This document shows positions 24,940-32,746 of a stretch of 47,984 nt of DNA, one piece after another. Made by a program: the position numbers and the translations under genes. The stretch comes from Streptomyces ureilyticus (GTDB lineage Bacteria; Actinomycetota; Actinomycetes; Streptomycetales; Streptomycetaceae). The stretch covers positions 1 through 47,984 of the forward strand of contig NZ_JAAKZX010000059.1 of the NCBI RefSeq assembly GCF_011045025.1, in the 5' to 3' direction. Position 1 is the stretch's first letter. Every line of letters starts with the position of its first letter. The notes under the pieces are model-generated. The model had not been told where the DNA came from. It saw only the letters and a program-made list of their open reading frames with translations, and made no database searches.

Positions 24940-25300
24940 CGGCGGTGTAGCCGCCGGCGGCGGGAGAGGGGTGTCCCGGTGTTGAGGAGGAGCCCGGCGA
25001 CACCGATCGCGGTGCGGGCGGGTCGTCCGTTCTCGCCCAGACCTCGATGAGCAGTTCACTGGCGGCGTTGGCTATGTTCGACTGCTCACCGAGGTTCGGC
25101 GTACTGGCCACGAGGACCCGCATGTGCACGATCCGGATCCAGTCCGGAGCACGTCCCGGCCGACAACGCCCTCACCCGGCGACTCACGTCCCTGAAAGGC
25201 AGTTGGCCCGAGGTGTAGATGCCTGAGCCCGTCGCCCGGTGGTGCACGACGTACGCGTCGCCGGCGAGGACGGGCGGCTCCAGTCCTCCGTTCTCCGCTC
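24940..25300 (-). pseudogene. Decayed RidA (YjgF/YER057c/UK114) gene
   Basis: Three reading frames together give a RidA like the intact one at 27614. First comes LEPPVLAGDAYVVHHRATGSGIYTSGQLPF (compare YYVHHRTVGSSIYISGQLPY). Then GVVGRDV appears in another frame, followed by a gap equal to ~30 codons. The next block, RIVHMRVLVASTPNLGEQSNIANAASELLIEV, is followed by a shift to GENGRPARTAIGVAGLLLN. It has at least two frameshifts and an internal deletion and no start codon. It lies between the HAD and FAD-oxidase genes, so the leftward operon once had its own imine deaminase. Confidence 0.8.
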
Positions 25301-25305
25301 AGGTG

Positions 25306-25986
25306 TCAGGGACGCGGGAGGCCGAAGAGGACGGGGAGGTCGGCGATGTCGGTGATCCGCTCGTAGCCGAGCCAGTGCTCGTCGTGCTCCCAGCCCCGGT
25401 CCATGTACACCTTGTTCTTGATGCCCATGATCGCCGCGGAGCGATGGTCGTACATCGGGCTCGCGGATACGTGCACGAGCTCGTCGGGTGTCACGCCGAG
25501 CTTGTCAAACATGTAGTCGAACGCGCCGAGTCGCGGCTTGTAGATGCCCATCTCCTCGGCGCTGATGACGACCTCGAACGGGGCCTTCAGGTTCTCCGCG
25601 AGGCGCTCGGCGTGCGCGGTGTCGCTGTTCGTGATGATCACCAACGGGACTTCCTCGGCCAGGCGGTTCAGTGCTTCGGTGACACCGGGGTACGGGCCCC
25701 AGGTGGGGATGGTCTCGTACACCGCCCGCGCGTCCTCCTCGCGGTACTCGAGACCGACCTTGCGCGAGGTGCGTTCCATGGAGCGGGCGACGACCTGGTG
25801 GAACGGCTGGTACGCGCCCGTGCACTCGTCGATCCGGTACGCCTTGCAGATCCGCAGGTAGTCGTCGGCGACCTCGGCCGGCAGCCGGTCGCCCAGAACC
25901 TCACGCATCGTGTCGTTGATGCTGAACTTGATCAGCGTTCCGTTCATGTCGAACGTCACGAACTTGGGCTTGACTTCGAATACCAC
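25306..25986 (-). CDS. HAD-family hydrolase (type II haloacid dehalogenase-like)
   Basis: A 226-residue HAD protein with all four motifs. They are nucleophile Asp13 (FVTFDMNGTL), motif II ITNSD, motif III Lys in IYKPRLGAFDYMFDKLGV, and the acidic motif IV SASPMYDHRSAAIMGIK. Layout and length match L-2-haloacid dehalogenase/phosphatase-like enzymes. Motif I has DxN rather than the DxD of phosphatases or the DxY of dehalogenases, so the reaction is uncertain. GTG at 25986 follows AGGAGG by 4 nt. It is the first gene of the leftward operon and is divergent from the GntR regulator; operator palindromes overlap its -10 region. Confidence 0.82.
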   Translation of the reverse strand: MVFEVKPKFVTFDMNGTLIKFSINDTMREVLGDRLPAEVADDYLRICKAYRIDECTGAYQPFHQVVARSMERTSRKVGLEYREEDARAVYETIPTWGPYPGVTEALNRLAEEVPLVIITNSDTAHAERLAENLKAPFEVVISAEEMGIYKPRLGAFDYMFDKLGVTPDELVHVSASPMYDHRSAAIMGIKNKVYMDRGWEHDEHWLGYERITDIADLPVLFGLPRP

Positions 25987-26023
25987 TGGTCCTCCTAGTG
26001 CTTCAGCGGAGCAGCCTCTCGCT

Positions 26024-26040
26024 TGGTCGATTGTCGACCA
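26024..26040. promoter_or_regulatory. GntR (FadR-type) operator O1
   Basis: TGGTCGATTGTCGACCA is a perfect palindrome with 7-bp arms and a TTG centre, upstream of the HAD gene. It shares the TGGTCGACAA half-site with O2-O4. Confidence 0.7.
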
Positions 26041-26042
26041 TC

Positions 26043-26061
26043 TGGTGTCGATTGTCGACCA
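26043..26061. promoter_or_regulatory. GntR operator O2
   Basis: TGGTGTCGATTGTCGACCA contains the palindrome GTCGATTGTCGAC and overlaps the predicted -10 (GACAAT on the minus strand, 26051-26056) of the HAD promoter. Confidence 0.65.
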
Positions 26062-26079
26062 GAAGGGGTTGGGTGTCAA
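26051..26079 (-). promoter_or_regulatory. Predicted promoter of the HAD-FAD oxidase operon
   Basis: On the minus strand, TTGACA (26079-26074), a 17-bp spacer and GACAAT (26056-26051) form a sigma-70-type promoter. The -10 is embedded in operator O2, which implies repression by steric block. Confidence 0.55.
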
Positions 26080-26098
26080 CAACTGGCAGGTGTGCGGC

Positions 26099-26126
26099 CT
26101 GGACGCAAAATCAGCGGAGGTATAGT
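26099..26126 (+). promoter_or_regulatory. Predicted promoter of the gntR gene
   Basis: The -10 TATAGT (26121-26126) has a weak -35 CTGGAC (26099-26104) 16 bp upstream. The -10 abuts operator O3. Confidence 0.45.
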
Positions 26127-26151
26127 CGACAAACGACCAAGTGGTCGACAA
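26125..26151. promoter_or_regulatory. GntR operator O3 (two half-site pairs)
   Basis: GTCGACAAACGAC (26125-26137) is followed by TGGTCGACAA (26142-26151). It lies directly over the start region of the gntR transcript, consistent with autorepression. The first element is identical to the one before ridA at 27449-27461. Confidence 0.65.
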
Positions 26152-26172
26152 GCACCGAGAGAGGGCAACGGG

Positions 26173-26859
26173 GTGGACCACAAGTTCGAGTGGCAGGAGC
26201 AACGGACGACGACGCCGGACGGCGTCTACCGCACACTGCGTGCCGCCATCCTCGATGGGACCGTACCTCCCGGTGGACAGCTGCGTGAGGCACACATCGC
26301 CGCAGATCTCGGGATCAGCCGGTCCCCGCTGCGCGAGGCGCTGACCAAGCTGGAGGAGGAAGGGCTCGTCGTAAAGATCCCCTACCGTGGGGCGTTCGTC
26401 GTAGAGGTGAGCGCTCTTGAGGTCGCCGAGATCGACTCGGTCCGGCTACGTGTCGAACCCTACGCAGCCGAACTCTCGGCCGAAGCGCTACGCGGTCCTG
26501 AGCGGCCCCAGTTGCTGCAAACCGTCGAGGATCTCCGCCGGGCGATGGAGAAGGACGACATCCCGGCCAGCATCGACGCACACCTTCGGTTCCACAGGCT
26601 CTTCTACGAGCTCTCGGGGCACGGCGTCCTGCAGAGTCTCTGGAACGGCTGGGAGACCAAGCTGCGCCTCCACCTCAGCGTCGATCACCGCACTTACAGC
26701 GACGACCCGCATCAATTGGTCGTCGAGCACGAGAGGTTGGCCGCGGTCGCCCTGGAAGGCGACACCGACGCGTTCCGTCAGGAACTGGCTGCCCATTTCC
26801 CCATGGGGCTGGGGGCGCAGACGGGCGATGCAGGGGAACGCGCGCCCCGGCATGCCTGA
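26173..26859 (+). CDS. GntR-family regulator, FadR/FCD subfamily
   Basis: A 228-residue regulator. The N-terminal winged HTH (residues ~15-75: VYRTLRAAILDGTVPPGGQLREAHIAADLGISRSPLREAL in outline) precedes an all-helical FCD effector domain. Metal-site-type residues appear in it: D in EIDSVRLRVEPYAA, HLRFHRLFYELSGH, HERL and the C-terminal H. FCD regulators usually respond to organic or amino acids. GTG at 26173 follows GAGAGAGGG. It sits between the leftward oxidase operon and the rightward ridA operon, and the same palindrome is present at all three promoters. It is therefore the probable regulator of both units. A small inverted repeat (CGGCATG/CATGCCG, 26848-26869) overlaps its stop. Confidence 0.9.
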   Translation: MDHKFEWQEQRTTTPDGVYRTLRAAILDGTVPPGGQLREAHIAADLGISRSPLREALTKLEEEGLVVKIPYRGAFVVEVSALEVAEIDSVRLRVEPYAAELSAEALRGPERPQLLQTVEDLRRAMEKDDIPASIDAHLRFHRLFYELSGHGVLQSLWNGWETKLRLHLSVDHRTYSDDPHQLVVEHERLAAVALEGDTDAFRQELAAHFPMGLGAQTGDAGERAPRHA

Positions 26860-26869
26860 GGCCATGCCG

Positions 26870-27420
26870 CCTGCGTGAAGTGTCCAAGGCTGCACGAGCG
26901 CCGGGTGCAGCTCACCGAGCAGTGCCGGGCGACGACGGATCAGTCGCCGGGTGTCCAGGACGTCGACTGCGGCGTGGGTGGAGCGCCTTGCCTGGACCCG
27001 GAGACTTCCAGGGCTGCGTGATCGACGAGGCGGCGACCACCCGGTGGGATCTATACCCGGCCTGCCGGGCGGGCACCCACTGACCACCGGGCGGTCCGAG
27101 CCGCCGCATGCTGCAACTTGGGCAGCCGAATCCCAGCACCTGTGAGGCGGACTCGTCCCTGCTCGGCGCCAGCTTCCTCAAGAGCGTGACGTCGGCGATC
27201 AGCCCTTCCGGCGACGCCGGCAAAGAGACCGGCGCTCCTCCCGACCGGCAAGCGCCCGTAGGCGGTCAGTCAGTCCCGAACTCGTCTGGCATCTCACGCC
27301 TCCGGTGAGCCTTGGCGGTCGTCCCGGCGGCCGCAGGCGCGACGTCGACCGTCGCTTCGAGCAACCGTGGGGCGAGCCGCACGAGGTGCCCCGAGGTCGC
27401 ACTCGAGATTGAAGCTTGTA
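26870..27420. other. Intergenic region between gntR and the ridA promoter, no recognisable gene
   Basis: About 550 bp. Short frames exist on both strands (for example a minus-strand stretch from 27463), but none shows a domain I recognise, start signals are poor, and coding bias is mixed. A small CCGGC-type hairpin lies at 27056-27069. Decayed insertion-sequence or gene debris is possible. Confidence 0.45.
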
Positions 27421-27450
27421 TTGACAGTGCGCGACGGGCCCTCTTATGGT
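27421..27450 (+). promoter_or_regulatory. Predicted promoter of the ridA operon
   Basis: TTGACA (27421-27426), an 18-bp spacer and TATGGT (27445-27450). The operator TGGTCGAC... starts inside the -10 box. The transcript would have a leader of roughly 150 nt before ridA. Confidence 0.6.
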
Positions 27451-27468
27451 CGACAAACGACAATCGAC
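27447..27468. promoter_or_regulatory. GntR operator O4 at the ridA promoter
   Basis: TGG followed by GTCGACAAACGAC and CAATCGAC gives overlapping half-sites of the same motif as O1-O3, 1.3 kb away, placed over the -10 and start site. Confidence 0.65.
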
Positions 27469-27613
27469 TGGCGATTTTAAGGCACCATACGGCGCTTTAT
27501 CGCCACTGCTACTCGAGAGGAGACCGAGTACAGATGATCAAAATTCATGCGAAGCAGGTTCTCGCGGCCAACTGCGAGCGTTTGTGCCCTGCTCCGTCTG
27601 CGGAGGCTGCGAG

Positions 27614-28096
27614 ATGAGCCAGTCCGTGACTTCAGCGAGCACCGGCTCGGCTTCCGATCGGCTCCAGTCCTTGGGTCTGGCCCTTCCCGAGCTCCGTGAC
27701 AACCCGTACTACGTGCACCACCGGACGGTGGGCTCCAGCATCTACATTTCGGGTCAGCTGCCTTACCAGGACGGTCGGCTGCTGGGGCAGGGCATTGTCG
27801 GCCGGGACGTCGAGCTGGAGACGGCGCGGTCACTCGCGCGTCATGCCGTGCTCAATGCGCTCGCTGCCGCTGTGCAGGCGGTGGGAGACCTGGACCGGGT
27901 CCGGATCGTGCAGATGCTGGTCTTCGTGGCCAGTACGCCGGACTTCGGTGAGCAGTCGAACGTCGCCAGCGCGGCCAGTGATCTGCTCATCGAGGTGCTG
28001 GGCGAGAACGGACGGCATGCGCGCACCGCGATCGGTGTCGCCGGGCTGCCGCTCAACAGTCCGGTCGAGATCCAGATGGTCTGCACCGCGGTGTAG
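27614..28096 (+). CDS. RidA-family reactive-imine deaminase (YjgF/YER057c/UK114)
   Basis: A 160-residue protein covering the whole RidA fold. YYVHHRTVGSSIYISGQLPYQDGRLLGQG leads in, ARHAVLNALAAAVQAVGDLDRVRIVQMLVFVAS in the middle, and the ending is ARTAIGVAGLPLNSPVEIQMVCTAV. RidA proteins hydrolyse 2-imino/enamine acids made by PLP enzymes or amino-acid oxidases. The usual substrate-carboxylate Arg of the RidA archetype is replaced in the ARTAIGVAGLPLNSPVEIQM region: ARTA is kept, while the EI-Q/M form is that of the Rid1-3 subfamilies, so specificity is uncertain. ATG at 27614 follows GGAGG. It leads an operon with a D-amino-acid lyase-like enzyme, and a decayed paralogue lies at 24940-25300. 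Confidence 0.9.
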   Translation: MSQSVTSASTGSASDRLQSLGLALPELRDNPYYVHHRTVGSSIYISGQLPYQDGRLLGQGIVGRDVELETARSLARHAVLNALAAAVQAVGDLDRVRIVQMLVFVASTPDFGEQSNVASAASDLLIEVLGENGRHARTAIGVAGLPLNSPVEIQMVCTAV

Positions 28097-28219
28097 GCGG
28101 ACGCGACGTCGGTGTGGCGCGAGTGCGCGCGATATTGCGGGGCGCGCGCGTTCGGCATCCAAGGGGAGTCAGCACCCGCGCTCCTCGATCATTCCAGGCA
28201 GAACCACAAGGAGAGCAGC

Positions 28220-29326
28220 GTGAACCGGCTGCAACGAGCACTCGACGCTCTGGTCGAGCGGATCGACACCCCCGCGCCGATCGTGCTGGTCGACGTCATG
28301 CAGGGCAACATCGACCGCATACAGGGCTTCGCCGACCAGCGCAACCTCAAGGTCAGGCCGCACGTCAAGACGCACAAGTGTGTGGAGATCGGGCGACGCC
28401 AGATCGAGGCCGGCGCGGTCGGGATCACCGCGGGAAACGTCGGTGAGGCCGAGGTCTTCGCCGCGGCCGGGTTCGACGACATCTTCCTCGCCTACCCGAT
28501 CTGGGCCGCGGGAACGAAGCGAGCCCGGATCCGCCGGCTCGCCGAGTCCGCCCGGCTGCGGGTCGGCGTCGACAACGTCGCGGCGATCGAGGCCCTCGCC
28601 GACGCGATGGGAGACGAACCCGAGCGGCTGCAGGTCGTGATCGAGGTCGACTGTGGCGCCCGTCGGTCCGGGGCTCCGGCCGAGGTCGCAGGCGATCTCG
28701 CGCTCGCCGCCCGCAAGCGCGGTCTGGTGCCGGTGGGCGTCTTCACCTATCCCGGTCACGGCTGCGCCGGCCAGGACGCTCGCCGGCGTGCCGCGCAGGA
28801 CCAGGAGGCCGCGCTCACCACCGCGGTACGCAGCCTCGAAGGTGTCGGGGTCACCGCAGAGGTGGTCAGCGCCGGCTCCACTCCCACCCTCGAGTTCTCC
28901 ACGAGCGGCGTGATCACCGAGATCCGTCCCGGCGAGTACGTCTTCGGCGATCTGAACAACGCCCGGCTGGGCTCCTGCACGGAGGACCAGATCGCGCTGT
29001 TCGTCGCCGGCACCGTGGTCAGCGACTGGGTCCCCGACCAGGTCATCGTCGATGTGGGCAACAAGGCCCTCAGCAAAGAAGGAAGCCCTGAGATCGGCTA
29101 CGGCGGCATCGCCGGCACGAACGCGGTCCTATCCAAGGTCAACGAGTACCACGGGTTCCTCCCGCTGCCGGACGGCGAGTTCCGCCCCAGCGTCGGCACC
29201 GTCGTCCCCGTGGTCCCCAACCACGTGTGCCCCGTCGTCCTCGGTTTCGAGGAACTGATCGTCACCGACAGCACGGGCACGTCGCTGGAGCGGTGGCCGG
29301 TCGACGCCCGCGGATTCCTCAACTGA
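28220..29326 (+). CDS. PLP-dependent D-threonine aldolase / D-serine dehydratase-like enzyme (alanine-racemase fold)
   Basis: A 368-residue fold-type III PLP enzyme. The Schiff-base lysine is Lys50 in RPHVKTHKC. The barrel continues with GITAGNVGEAEVFAAAGFDDIFLAYP and VIEVDCGARRSG. The C-terminal PNHVCPVV (His ~335, Cys ~337) is the divalent-metal site of the D-threonine aldolase/DSD1 family. Members cleave D-3-hydroxy-amino acids to glycine plus aldehyde or dehydrate D-serine or 3-hydroxyaspartate. GTG at 28220 follows AAGGAGAG. It is co-directional with ridA and the SDR. Released aldehyde could feed the aldehyde dehydrogenase at the operon end, and enamine products would need RidA (inference). 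Confidence 0.85.
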   Translation: MNRLQRALDALVERIDTPAPIVLVDVMQGNIDRIQGFADQRNLKVRPHVKTHKCVEIGRRQIEAGAVGITAGNVGEAEVFAAAGFDDIFLAYPIWAAGTKRARIRRLAESARLRVGVDNVAAIEALADAMGDEPERLQVVIEVDCGARRSGAPAEVAGDLALAARKRGLVPVGVFTYPGHGCAGQDARRRAAQDQEAALTTAVRSLEGVGVTAEVVSAGSTPTLEFSTSGVITEIRPGEYVFGDLNNARLGSCTEDQIALFVAGTVVSDWVPDQVIVDVGNKALSKEGSPEIGYGGIAGTNAVLSKVNEYHGFLPLPDGEFRPSVGTVVPVVPNHVCPVVLGFEELIVTDSTGTSLERWPVDARGFLN

Positions 29327-29400
29327 CCGGCGGCGGGGACAAGACCCCGGGGCCAAGCCCGCAACCCGACGACCGATCTCCCCGTAAAGGAGTGCCTGAC

Positions 29401-30135
29401 ATGAGACTCAACAACGTCACGGCCCTGGTGACAGGCGCCAGCAGTGGCATCGGACAGGCGGTGAGTTCCCACTTCCGCCGCGAGGGCGCGCGGCTGCTGC
29501 TCACCGGCCGCAGGGAGCGGCTCGACAGCGCTGAGCCCGACGACCTGTACGTTCCCGGAGACCTCAACGACGAGGCGTTCGTCGAGAGCCTGGCCAAGCA
29601 GGCCGCCGAGTCCTTCGGCACCGTCGACGTCGTCGTCCTCAACCACGGCCTGCAGGCCACCAGCCCGCTCACCGATATGGCCCGCGACGACGCGAAGAAC
29701 GTGCTCGAGAGCAACCTGCTCAGCGCATTCCTGGTGATGAAGCACTTCGCGCCTCTGATGCCCGAGACCGGTGGCTCGTTCGTCTGCGTCAGTTCACGGC
29801 TGGGCATGGTCGGCATGTCCGGGCAGGTCTTGTATTCCGCCGCCAAGGGGGGCCTCATCATGCTCGCCAAGGGCGCGGCGATCGAATGGGCTCCGCGCAA
29901 CATCCGTGTCAACGTCGTCGCTCCGGGCCTGACCGCCACCCCGATCATCGAGGCGGCGTTCCAGCGCAGGCCCGACCCCGAGGGCTACCGCCGCGAGCGC
30001 GAGAGCCAGATCCCGCTCCAACGCCTCGCCGCCCCTGAAGAGGTCGCTGACGCGGTGCTCTTCTTCGCCTCGTCGGAGTCGTCGTACGTGACCGGATCGG
30101 TCCTGACCGTCGACGGCGGGTACACCGCTTTCTGA
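29401..30135 (+). CDS. Short-chain dehydrogenase/reductase (classical SDR)
   Basis: A 244-residue classical SDR. The cofactor motif TGASSGIG is at 11-18, NHG at the NNAG position, catalytic Ser in VCVSSRLG, and Tyr145 and Lys149 in YSAAKGG. The C-terminal block is RLAAPEEVADAVLFFASSESSYVTGSVLTVDGG. It oxidises a secondary alcohol or reduces a ketone with NAD(P). ATG at 29401 follows AAAGGAG. Its place between the D-amino-acid lyase and the importer suggests that it acts on a hydroxy or keto intermediate of the imported compound (inference). Confidence 0.9.
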   Translation: MRLNNVTALVTGASSGIGQAVSSHFRREGARLLLTGRRERLDSAEPDDLYVPGDLNDEAFVESLAKQAAESFGTVDVVVLNHGLQATSPLTDMARDDAKNVLESNLLSAFLVMKHFAPLMPETGGSFVCVSSRLGMVGMSGQVLYSAAKGGLIMLAKGAAIEWAPRNIRVNVVAPGLTATPIIEAAFQRRPDPEGYRRERESQIPLQRLAAPEEVADAVLFFASSESSYVTGSVLTVDGGYTAF

Positions 30136-30513
30136 ACGTCCCTGCTGGGCAGCACCACCAGCAATGGGCTGAACGACCTGTTCTCCGTCTCGCCTTCTGC
30201 CTCGGGCGACCGCCGATTGCAGCATGACCGATCGACCACGAGTCGAGCGCATGCCCCGATCGCCGCACTCGAACTGCGCACGGCTCGAGCTTCCCCACCG
30301 CCACTCACCCGGTCTTCTAGCCGGCCTCGCCCCGACAACAAGGTCGTCGGGGGCTTCGATCCACGGCGAACACGCGCCCAAAGCGGCGACCGACAACGCA
30401 AGCGGGCAATGCTTCTGTCCGCTTTCGCCGCCCTGCACCATCCCACCCCCCGCACCTGCGAGGTAAAGCCCCGCACAGCTGGTCCCACGCGTCCCTAAAT
30501 GAGGAGTATTGCC
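30136..30513. other. Intergenic region between the SDR and the importer genes
   Basis: 378 bp without a recognisable gene. It holds a hairpin, CCCCGACAAC / GTCGTCGGGG with a 3-nt loop (30330-30352), that could end or attenuate the ridA-lyase-SDR transcript. The importer may therefore also have its own promoter. I see no copy of the GntR operator here. Confidence 0.5.
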
Positions 30514-31611
30514 ATGAGTGATCCCCAGATCGGCCGCAGAGCGCTCCTGCGCGGAGCAGGCGGCATTGCCGCCCTCGCGTCCCTCGCCGCCTGCGGTACC
30601 GGCACCAGCCGCTCCTCGTCCGCCGCCGGTGGCAAGGGCGGTGGCAAGACGGTGATCGTCCGCGACAGCGGCGGTGCCTTCGGCGCGGCGCTGCAGAAGG
30701 CGATCTACACGCCGTTCACGCAGGAGACCGGCATCCAGGTCAAGGTGCTGAACTTGGACGACGCTCCACTGCTGGCCCAGATCAAGCAGGGCCGTCCGCA
30801 GTGCGACCTGATCAACAACTCGATGATGTCGCACTTCAAGTACGTGAAGCAGGACGCGCTGGAGGCGCTGGACCTTGACCGGGTCAAGAGCGTGAAGAGC
30901 GCGAAGATCCCCGACAGCCAGATCACCGAGCACGCCGTCGGCAACAGCTTCTACGGTCAGTGCATCGGGTATCGCACGGACGCCTTCGGCGGGAAGAAGC
31001 CGGAGTCGTGGGCGGACTTCTGGGACACCAAGGCGTTCAAGGGCGGCCGTTCGATGGTCAGCCCGGACGGTGACCTGCCGGAGCTGGAGTTCGCGCTGCT
31101 GGCCGACGGCGTCCCCATGGACAAGCTGTACCCGCTCGATGTCGACCGCGCTTTCAAGGTGATGAGCCGGCTGCGGGGCGACATCAAGAAGTTCTGGGAC
31201 AGCGGCCCGCTGCCCGGTGTGCTCCTCAGCCGCGAGGAGGTGACGATGTCCACCGTGTGGGACGGCCGGCTCGCCGATCTGCAGAAGCAGAATGTGCCGG
31301 TGGAGCGGCAGCTGAACGGCATGCGCCGCCAGTTCCAGGGCTACGCGATTGCCAAGGGCGCGGCCAACGCGGACAACGCGTACCTGCTGATGGACTTCTC
31401 GCTGCGGGCTGAGAGCCAGGCCGCGCTGGCGAAGGCGTTCCCGTCGAACCCGTCGTCTCCGCTGGCGTACGAGAAGCTCAGCGAGGACGAGCGCAACGCT
31501 CTCGCGGGTGCGCCGAAGTACTACGACAAGGGTTTCGACGCCGACATCGAGTGGTGGCTGAAGAACGAATCGGCCGTCACCAAGCGCTGGTTGGAGTGGG
31601 CTCGTGGCTGA
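30514..31611 (+). CDS. Polyamine-type ABC transporter substrate-binding lipoprotein (PotD family)
   Basis: A 365-residue binding protein. The N-terminus combines a twin-arginine signal (RRALLRGAGGIAALASLAAC, residues 8-27) with a lipobox LAAC, so export by Tat and lipid anchoring at Cys27 are likely. The mature domain has PotD-like phrases: DSGGAFGAALQKAIYTPFTQETGIQV, CDLINNSMM, GQCIGYRTDAFGGKKPESWADFWD and AYLLMDFSLRAESQAALA. Ligands of this family are polyamines, but also GABA, opines and other small amines. ATG at 30514 lies 7 nt after GAGGAG. Its end overlaps the ATPase start by 8 nt. Confidence 0.9.
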   Translation: MSDPQIGRRALLRGAGGIAALASLAACGTGTSRSSSAAGGKGGGKTVIVRDSGGAFGAALQKAIYTPFTQETGIQVKVLNLDDAPLLAQIKQGRPQCDLINNSMMSHFKYVKQDALEALDLDRVKSVKSAKIPDSQITEHAVGNSFYGQCIGYRTDAFGGKKPESWADFWDTKAFKGGRSMVSPDGDLPELEFALLADGVPMDKLYPLDVDRAFKVMSRLRGDIKKFWDSGPLPGVLLSREEVTMSTVWDGRLADLQKQNVPVERQLNGMRRQFQGYAIAKGAANADNAYLLMDFSLRAESQAALAKAFPSNPSSPLAYEKLSEDERNALAGAPKYYDKGFDADIEWWLKNESAVTKRWLEWARG

Positions 31612-32743
31612 ATTCAGTGTGGCTGCACCGTCTGTAGGGGCGGCCAGCGGTAAGTCGGTGACCGCGACCGGCAAAGCGCTGTCGGTAGTGGCCCTGCGCA
31701 AGACGTACGGGGATGTCGTCGCCGTCGACGAGGCGTCCATGGAGATCGCCGCAGGGGAGTTCGTCACCTTCCTCGGTGCCTCGGGGTCGGGCAAGACCAC
31801 GACGCTGATGATGATCGCCGGGTTCTGCGAACCGGACTCCGGCACCATCACCGTCGGCGGCCGGGACGTGACGCGGCTCGCGCCGCAGAAACGGAACCTG
31901 GGGTTCGTCTTCCAGCAGTACCTGCTCTTCCCGCACATGACCGTGCACGAGAACGTGGCCTTCCCGCTCACCCTGCGCGGAGTGCCGAAGGACGAGATCC
32001 GCCGCCGGGTGGGGGAGACGCTGGAGATCGCCGGCCTGTCCGGGTTCGGCGGCCGCAAGCCGCGCGAGCTGTCCGGCGGTCAGCAGCAGCGTGTCGCCCT
32101 GTGCCGGGCGCTGGTCTACCGGCCGCCGGTCATCCTCATGGACGAGCCGCTGGGCGCCCTGGACAAGAAGCTGCGCGACCAGCTGCAGGTCGAGATCAAG
32201 ACCATCCAGCAGGAACTCGGCCTGACCGTCATCTATGTGACACACGATCAGGAAGAAGCGCTGGTCATGTCGGACCGCATCGCGGTGATGCGCAACGGCC
32301 TGATCGAGCAGTTCGACACCCCCCGGGAACTCTTCGAACGCCCGAGGACCCCGTTCGTGGCGGACTTCCTCGGCGCGGCCAACTTCCTGCCCGGCCGCAT
32401 CGAGCAGCACACCGACGCACACACCGTCGTCCGCCTCGACCAGTCCGGTGGCCTGCTGAAGGCGCGCCGTCACCAGCTGGCCCCCGGCACCGAGGTGAAG
32501 GTCGCGGTCCAGCCGGGCCGGCTGCGGGCCTGCGCCACCGACGACGGCTTCTGTACCGGCACGGTGGAGACCGCGACCTACGTCGGCACCCTGGTCCGCG
32601 CGGGCGTGCGCATCGACGGCGGTGACGCGCCGCTGCTGCGCCTGGAAGTACCCGCCGGCCGCGGCCCCGTCACCGGCGAACGCATCGGGATCAGCGCCGA
32701 CCCGGACGACGTCAACCTCTTCCCCACCGAACAGGGAGGGTGA
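31604..32743 (+). CDS. ABC transporter ATPase (PotA family)
   Basis: A 379-residue importer ATPase. Walker A is GASGSGKTT at 58-66, the Q-loop FVFQQYLLFPHMTV, signature LSGGQQQR at 156-163, Walker B VILMDEPLGALDKK from 176, and the H-loop VTHDQEEA. The C-terminal part (~290-379) is a TOBE/OB regulatory domain. It powers import by the neighbouring permeases. The start is GTG, overlapping the end of the binding-protein gene. Confidence 0.94.
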   Translation: MAEFSVAAPSVGAASGKSVTATGKALSVVALRKTYGDVVAVDEASMEIAAGEFVTFLGASGSGKTTTLMMIAGFCEPDSGTITVGGRDVTRLAPQKRNLGFVFQQYLLFPHMTVHENVAFPLTLRGVPKDEIRRRVGETLEIAGLSGFGGRKPRELSGGQQQRVALCRALVYRPPVILMDEPLGALDKKLRDQLQVEIKTIQQELGLTVIYVTHDQEEALVMSDRIAVMRNGLIEQFDTPRELFERPRTPFVADFLGAANFLPGRIEQHTDAHTVVRLDQSGGLLKARRHQLAPGTEVKVAVQPGRLRACATDDGFCTGTVETATYVGTLVRAGVRIDGGDAPLLRLEVPAGRGPVTGERIGISADPDDVNLFPTEQGG

Positions 32744-32746
32744 GCC

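Noticed and set aside
26870..27463. Short frames as a possible transposase remnant
   Set aside because: No recognisable transposase motif in any frame; reported only as an unassigned gap.
29794..32058. Very long minus-strand open frame (754 codons) opposite the SDR, importer binding protein and ATPase
   Set aside because: It is a shadow of G+C-rich third-position bias; the plus-strand genes have full family motifs and the minus frame has none.
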